Source: Thermoanaerobacter sp. (GTDB lineage Bacteria; Bacillota; Thermoanaerobacteria; Thermoanaerobacterales; Thermoanaerobacteraceae). Taken from it: a DNA stretch of 64,000 nucleotides. The stretch is from positions 1 to 64,000 of the forward strand of contig JADBKJ010000012.1 of the NCBI GenBank assembly GCA_014896455.1. The letters are read 5' to 3'. Below the pieces are notes generated by a model. That model was not told the DNA's origin. It saw only the letters and a list, made by a program, of their open reading frames with translations, and searched no databases. Within the stretch, counting starts at the first letter, position 1; each line of letters begins with the position of its first letter. Shown piece after piece: positions 60,086-64,000 of this stretch. The translations under genes were made by a program, and so were the position numbers.

Positions 60086-61586
60086 TTTCTTTATCACCCT
60101 TCATTAAAGGAATTTTTAAAGTAACTTTTGTTCCTTCTCCTATTTTGCTATCTATCTCAATTACATCTTCTATAGCAGAAGTGTTATAAAAAAGTCTTAG
60201 TCTGTTTATGATATTGTGCATGCCAATACCCGTAACATGCCTTTTAGATAAATCCTCATTGTCTGCTGATAATATTGCCCTTACTTTTTCTTCACTCATT
60301 CCTATCCCATTGTCAATAACCTCTATTAAAACTTTATCATTATCCTTCTTTACCGTAAGTTTAATAAAACCTCCTTTTTCTGTATCTTCTAATCCGTGAA
60401 TAAAAGCATTTTCAACTACAGGCTGAATTATTGTACAAGGCATTTCTACATCTAAAACCCCTTCGTCTACATCTACTTTAAAATCTACTCTGTCGCCAAA
60501 TCTCGTTTTCAAAATGTACATATATGTCTTTACATTGTTTATCTCGTCTTGCAAAGTAACTGTAGTACCCAATTTTTTTAGATTATATCTAAATAGGTTT
60601 GCAACGTTTTCTATAAACTCCGAAGATTTATCTGCCCCTTCCATCATCGCTAATTGTGCAGCTGCATTTAAGGTATTAAAGAGAAAATGTGGATTTATTT
60701 GAGACTGCAAAGCCTTAAGTTCTGCCTCTTTTAAAATATTTCTCATTTTGAGATTTTGCATCTCTTGTTCTTTTAATTTTTTCTCTACTTCTGCCTGATT
60801 TTTGATTTCCCCTATATAATTTTTTATGCTTACTACCATTTTATTAAAAGCTTCTGCAAGTATATTTATCTCATCGTTTGTCTTTATAGAAAGCGGTCTT
60901 ACATCAAAATCTCCTTTTGAAACTCTTACTGCCAAATGGGAAAGGTCTATAAGAGGTTTTGTAATTCGATAAGTAAAAAATATTGCAAGAAATATGTTAA
61001 AAAGAATGGAACCTATTATCAAAAACACATTCAAATAGCTTATAAACTCCATGTTTTTTGTTATAGATGCATATTTTAAAGAGCCCTCTTGCAATTTACT
61101 GTTGAGAAGATTATTAATGTAAAGTTTTATATATTCACTTATTTTATTGGACCTCGTAAAATGAGCAATGTACTCGCTGCTTATCCTGCCTCTTTTAGCA
61201 TTTATTGCTGCGTCAGTTTCATTCAAAAGGCTTTCAATCATATTCCCTATATCCTTTAACATTAAACCATCCTGGTCATAGTTTTTTTTATTTAAAATAG
61301 CAGAGGCTTGTTCTTGAAGTTTGTTATAGAGGGTATAATAATTTAAAAGGGCGTCCGAAGATTTGGTAGATAAATACTTCTCCACTTCTGTTTCCAACAT
61401 GTTTACATCCGCATTTAAATTGTTAAGGTATATATAATCAACAAAAATTGATTTTAAACGATTTATAACTAACTTTGCATTATAATACGAATAAAAACTT
61501 GTGATACCCATTAAAATAGTGATTATGAGGTAATAAACTATCAATTTTCGCCTTATGCCCGTAAATCTCCACATATCTTTTTGCAT
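60078..61586 (-). CDS. Sensor histidine kinase, YesM/LytS type
   Basis: 502 residues. Two membrane helices (about 15-36 and 183-205) enclose a 145-residue extracellular helical domain. Then HAMP (about 206-258), coiled linker, and a His_kinase domain with phospho-His300 in QSQINPHFLFNTLNA and ATPase motifs VVENAFIHG and DNGIGM. The external domain should contact the anchored binding proteins. Ribosome site AAGGTGA is close to the ATG. Confidence 0.92.
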   Translation of the reverse strand: MQKDMWRFTGIRRKLIVYYLIITILMGITSFYSYYNAKLVINRLKSIFVDYIYLNNLNADVNMLETEVEKYLSTKSSDALLNYYTLYNKLQEQASAILNKKNYDQDGLMLKDIGNMIESLLNETDAAINAKRGRISSEYIAHFTRSNKISEYIKLYINNLLNSKLQEGSLKYASITKNMEFISYLNVFLIIGSILFNIFLAIFFTYRITKPLIDLSHLAVRVSKGDFDVRPLSIKTNDEINILAEAFNKMVVSIKNYIGEIKNQAEVEKKLKEQEMQNLKMRNILKEAELKALQSQINPHFLFNTLNAAAQLAMMEGADKSSEFIENVANLFRYNLKKLGTTVTLQDEINNVKTYMYILKTRFGDRVDFKVDVDEGVLDVEMPCTIIQPVVENAFIHGLEDTEKGGFIKLTVKKDNDKVLIEVIDNGIGMSEEKVRAILSADNEDLSKRHVTGIGMHNIINRLRLFYNTSAIEDVIEIDSKIGEGTKVTLKIPLMKGDKEND

Positions 61587-61595
61587 GCCATCACC

Positions 61596-62600
61596 TTATT
61601 CTATTGATTGTATTCTTTTGAAATATTCTTTGACATTGTCCTTAGTAATAATATTTACTCCTATATCAACAAATGTAGAAACATTATTTTTTTCTTTAAT
61701 TTCCACCATAGATTTTACACTTTCATATCCTATTCTGTAAGGGTCACTCATAACTGTACCGTATATTATTCCCTTGTCGATATACCTTAAAATATCCGCT
61801 GTATCTCCATATCCTACAATCGCTATGTCTCCCACCTTGTTAAAATCAACTATTACTTGTGCAGTACCAATGGTATCCACAGAATCTGTAGTGTAAATGG
61901 CATTTATGTTTTGTTTACTGCTTATAATTGACTGAGTAATCTCTTCTGCGCTTAAAGTACCTAATTTTGAGGTGTAAACTTTAACTACTTTCATCTGAGG
62001 ATAATCCTTTATGGCATCTAAAAAACCATTGATTTTCAAATTTTGATTTACAGTATCCAATTGATAATCATTACTGACAATTATAGCAATGTTAGCTTTC
62101 CCTTTAGTAGCTTGAATCATAAGTTTTCCTGCTTCTTCTCCTAATTGAAAACTGTTAGTACCTATAAAAGCCTGTCTTTTGCTATCTTTCGCGTCATTTT
62201 CTATTGTAATTACTGGTATACCTTCTTTATAGGCTTCTTCAATCAAGTCTACAAATTCTTTACTGTTTGAAACATGAGTTATTATACCATCAACTTTAGA
62301 CAGTATAGCAATATCCAAATATTGAAGTTCCTCTTGGATGTTATTAAATTTTGGCGCATTAAATTCAATTGCAACATTGTAACGTTTTGCAGCATCCATG
62401 GCACCCATTTTTACTTCTTTCCAAAAAGGATCTACAGAATTTTGGGCTACCATGTAAAAGTGATATTGAGGCGTTTTTGCAATGGGTTCTTCTACCTTTT
62501 GAAGCTTATATAAAAAAATGCTCAATGCTGCTATCAAAATGACCAAAATTAAAATGACCTTGTCCATTAACTTAAAAAACTTCTCATTTAACGTTTTCAT
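61596..62600 (-). CDS. Membrane-anchored ribose/galactose-type binding protein, probable co-sensor
   Basis: 334 residues. N-terminal helix (VILILVILIAALSIFLY) without lipobox, then a type I periplasmic-binding domain of the RbsB group (YHFYMVAQNSVDPFWKEVKMGAMDAAKRYNV; FIGTNSFQLGEEAGKLM; VGYGDTADIL). It is unlike the XylF pair. First gene of the sensor operon, 9 nt before the kinase. ATG 62600 has its GGGAGG 14 nt away; an ATT two codons upstream is better spaced, so the start is uncertain. Confidence 0.85.
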   Translation of the reverse strand: MKTLNEKFFKLMDKVILILVILIAALSIFLYKLQKVEEPIAKTPQYHFYMVAQNSVDPFWKEVKMGAMDAAKRYNVAIEFNAPKFNNIQEELQYLDIAILSKVDGIITHVSNSKEFVDLIEEAYKEGIPVITIENDAKDSKRQAFIGTNSFQLGEEAGKLMIQATKGKANIAIIVSNDYQLDTVNQNLKINGFLDAIKDYPQMKVVKVYTSKLGTLSAEEITQSIISSKQNINAIYTTDSVDTIGTAQVIVDFNKVGDIAIVGYGDTADILRYIDKGIIYGTVMSDPYRIGYESVKSMVEIKEKNNVSTFVDIGVNIITKDNVKEYFKRIQSIE

Positions 62601-62638
62601 AGAAATCGCTATTTCCTCCCTACGTATCCTTTACAATA

Positions 62639-62667
62639 ATAATAAAGCACTAACAAATACATACCAA
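62639..62667 (-). promoter_or_regulatory. Promoter of the sugar-sensor operon
   Basis: On the minus strand TTGGTA, 17-bp spacer, TATTAT, about 40 nt before the first sensor gene. Confidence 0.55.
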
Positions 62668-62770
62668 TTCAAAATTATTAAATAGTTGCCACATAAAATT
62701 GTCCAATCTTTTATATTCATTATATTTATTCGATAAACTTTTCAAAAATCCTTTGTTGAAAAAATGTAAA

Positions 62771-62795
62771 AATGAGGCGCAATTTGCACCTCATT
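62771..62795 (-). terminator. Terminator of the FBP aldolase/phosphatase gene
   Basis: AATGAGGCGC (62771-62780) and GCACCTCATT (62786-62795), one mismatch; on the minus strand TTTTACATTTTTT follows. Confidence 0.8.
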
Positions 62796-63879
62796 CTTCC
62801 TCCCATCTCCCTTGAAGTTTTTCAACAACATGAGGTAGGGTAGTGTATTCCAATTCCTCTAAAGGCAACCTGTGAGGCTCAAAGGGTCCCATCTTTCTTA
62901 TGTAATCGGCTATTTCTAACGCTTTTTCCCTTGCATTGTCAAAAGCAACATCTTTAAAGAAGTCCTGCGGGCCAATAAGCTTACCCTCTGCTAATTGAAA
63001 ACCAAGTGCGCATACTCTTGGAGGTCCATCAAATCTGGTAGGCACAGCATCTTCCAATGAAACAGGCATCATAGGTCCATTATGAGACCCCCTCATCCAA
63101 CCAGCAACAAGATAGGGATTAGCAAAAGGTTCCAACGCTTCACCTACTGCTGGAAGACCATTTTGGCATCTCACAATAAGTACAGGGTCATCCTTTCCTA
63201 TATACTTCCCCGCCATAAAATTCATTCTTTGAGTAGAAGACACTGCTGCAATTTCATTGTTTTTTGTATACACTCTTCGTATGCAATATCGTCCAGTCGC
63301 TCCAATAAAGACCAGCATATCATAAATATCTTCTGGAGTTTTAAATATTATTTTTTTATGCCCAATCATATCATAAACTTCAAATTTAAATCCTTGGTGC
63401 ATATTAGGGTCAATTACAAGTCCTACTGTATTAAAAGGATCTGCAAACATCTTGTAAAGTGGTAAATTCCATGCTCCTGGCTCTGTTTTATCAGCCATAA
63501 AAATTATGACAGGCTCACTTTTTCTTTCTTCAATTTCCATCTCTGCAACTCCCGGTCCTAACCCCTTTATATTGCCTGAAAATGAATCTTTCAACAAATC
63601 TTGTCCTGCACCGTACAATTTAAGTTGTTTAGCTTTCTCACTACATGTCCAAAGTGCATCCCATGCAAGTTTATGAATTTCTTCGTTATCTATTCCTTCT
63701 CTATGAGTCATTATAAGTTCAATGTCATCTCCTACTCTAGTCACATGAAAGTCAATGAGCATTTTCCCTTTTTCTTTTAAATGTTTTTTAGCGATTTCAA
63801 GAAGTTCAGGATGTACGTCTGTATGCCCTACAAAACCACCAACATCTGCTTTAATCACAGTTAAAGTTATTTTGGACAT
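62791..63879 (-). CDS. fbp: Bifunctional fructose-1,6-bisphosphate aldolase/phosphatase (class V)
   Basis: 362 residues, the length of the archaeal-type enzyme. It starts MSKITLTVIKADVGGFVGHT, with metal-binding Asp/His (D12, H19, D51, D52). Tyr226 and Lys229 in KYIGKDDP correspond by spacing to the Tyr and Schiff-base Lys of the characterised archaeal enzymes, and a late Tyr is in LEYTTLPHVVEKL. Condenses triose phosphates and dephosphorylates FBP, making gluconeogenesis one-way. Known in archaea and deep-branching or thermophilic bacteria. Ribosome site AAAAGGAGG. Confidence 0.93.
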   Translation of the reverse strand: MSKITLTVIKADVGGFVGHTDVHPELLEIAKKHLKEKGKMLIDFHVTRVGDDIELIMTHREGIDNEEIHKLAWDALWTCSEKAKQLKLYGAGQDLLKDSFSGNIKGLGPGVAEMEIEERKSEPVIIFMADKTEPGAWNLPLYKMFADPFNTVGLVIDPNMHQGFKFEVYDMIGHKKIIFKTPEDIYDMLVFIGATGRYCIRRVYTKNNEIAAVSSTQRMNFMAGKYIGKDDPVLIVRCQNGLPAVGEALEPFANPYLVAGWMRGSHNGPMMPVSLEDAVPTRFDGPPRVCALGFQLAEGKLIGPQDFFKDVAFDNAREKALEIADYIRKMGPFEPHRLPLEELEYTTLPHVVEKLQGRWEEE

Positions 63880-63945
63880 AGAATTTTCCTCCTTTTTATA
63901 TTAGTATGTTATATTTTATAATAATGATATACTATTTATACTTAT

Positions 63946-63974
63946 ATTTTAAATTATTATGTTTATTTTTTCAA
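63946..63974 (-). promoter_or_regulatory. Promoter of the FBP aldolase/phosphatase gene
   Basis: On the minus strand TTGAAA, 17-bp spacer, TAAAAT, about 65 nt before the ATG. The last 25 bases of the window hold nothing I can call. Confidence 0.6.
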
Positions 63975-64000
63975 TAGTATGTCCTATTTATTTGCAATTC

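Overview
The window is low-GC DNA from a thermophilic, spore-forming Firmicute. Gene content and protein style point to Thermoanaerobacter or a close relative: an archaeal-type FBP aldolase/phosphatase, a SpoVB-like flippase, XylFGH with a XylFII/LytS/YesN-type sensor, a tandem guanine-PRPP riboswitch and an NAD-type LigA next to PcrA. The genus is an inference. Almost all genes lie on the minus strand, so the window reads mostly right to left.

Layout in window coordinates. 1-755: a gene tail, a GC-rich repeat element and a small Cys-rich protein. 754-8569: a peptide/oligopeptide ABC transporter with two tandem paralogous binding lipoproteins. 9064-16812: gatCAB, ligA, pcrA and a YerC-type regulator. 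17116-21470: a lactose/cellobiose-type PTS operon led by its own PRD-containing regulator. 21625-21950: a second repeat element that carries a degraded, inverted copy of part of that regulator. 22002-25945: SpoVB-like flippase (behind a long, terminator-bearing leader), an M20 amidohydrolase and murI. 26039-37602: purE-C-S-Q-L-F-M-N-H-D, preceded by an AzgA/PbuG-type purine permease that sits behind a tandem guanine-PRPP riboswitch. 38026-38863: a toxin-antitoxin pair and a tyrosine-recombinase remnant. 38916-42222: guaB-guaA behind a second guanine riboswitch. 42421-44611: tRNA-Arg(CCU) and CIRCE-controlled groESL. 44754-47997: a repeat-containing membrane-anchored protein, a cluster of tiny hydrophobic proteins (one frameshifted) and an AprX-type subtilisin. 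48011-50025: HutP-like protein, DUF554 protein and an OGG glycosylase. 50113-53273: a third repeat element, a truncated gdhA 3' end abutting gcvPA head to head, and gcvPB. 53332-63879: xylFGH, a four-gene sugar-sensing module and FBP aldolase/phosphatase.

How the genes work together. Purine supply is one regulon: de novo synthesis to IMP, IMP to XMP/GMP, and purine uptake, with aptamers for guanine (twice) and PRPP (once) at the two transcription entry points. The pur genes show no promoter of their own and probably share the permease transcript. In the sugar region two membrane-anchored binding proteins flank a kinase and response regulator, directly upstream of the transporter they probably switch on.

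The most unusual signal is a family of short elements at about 132-395, 21647-21904 and 50141-50240, with a lone end at 21927-21950. Their ends read CAG(T/A)(T/C)TGT(T/A)(G/A)ACAAA in inverted orientation and their interiors are unrelated. They sit in or beside intrinsic terminators, and in two of the three cases a near-identical terminator hairpin lies on both sides. One has captured a piece of the neighbouring PTS regulator gene, riddled with single-base indels. I do not recognise this family from the literature.
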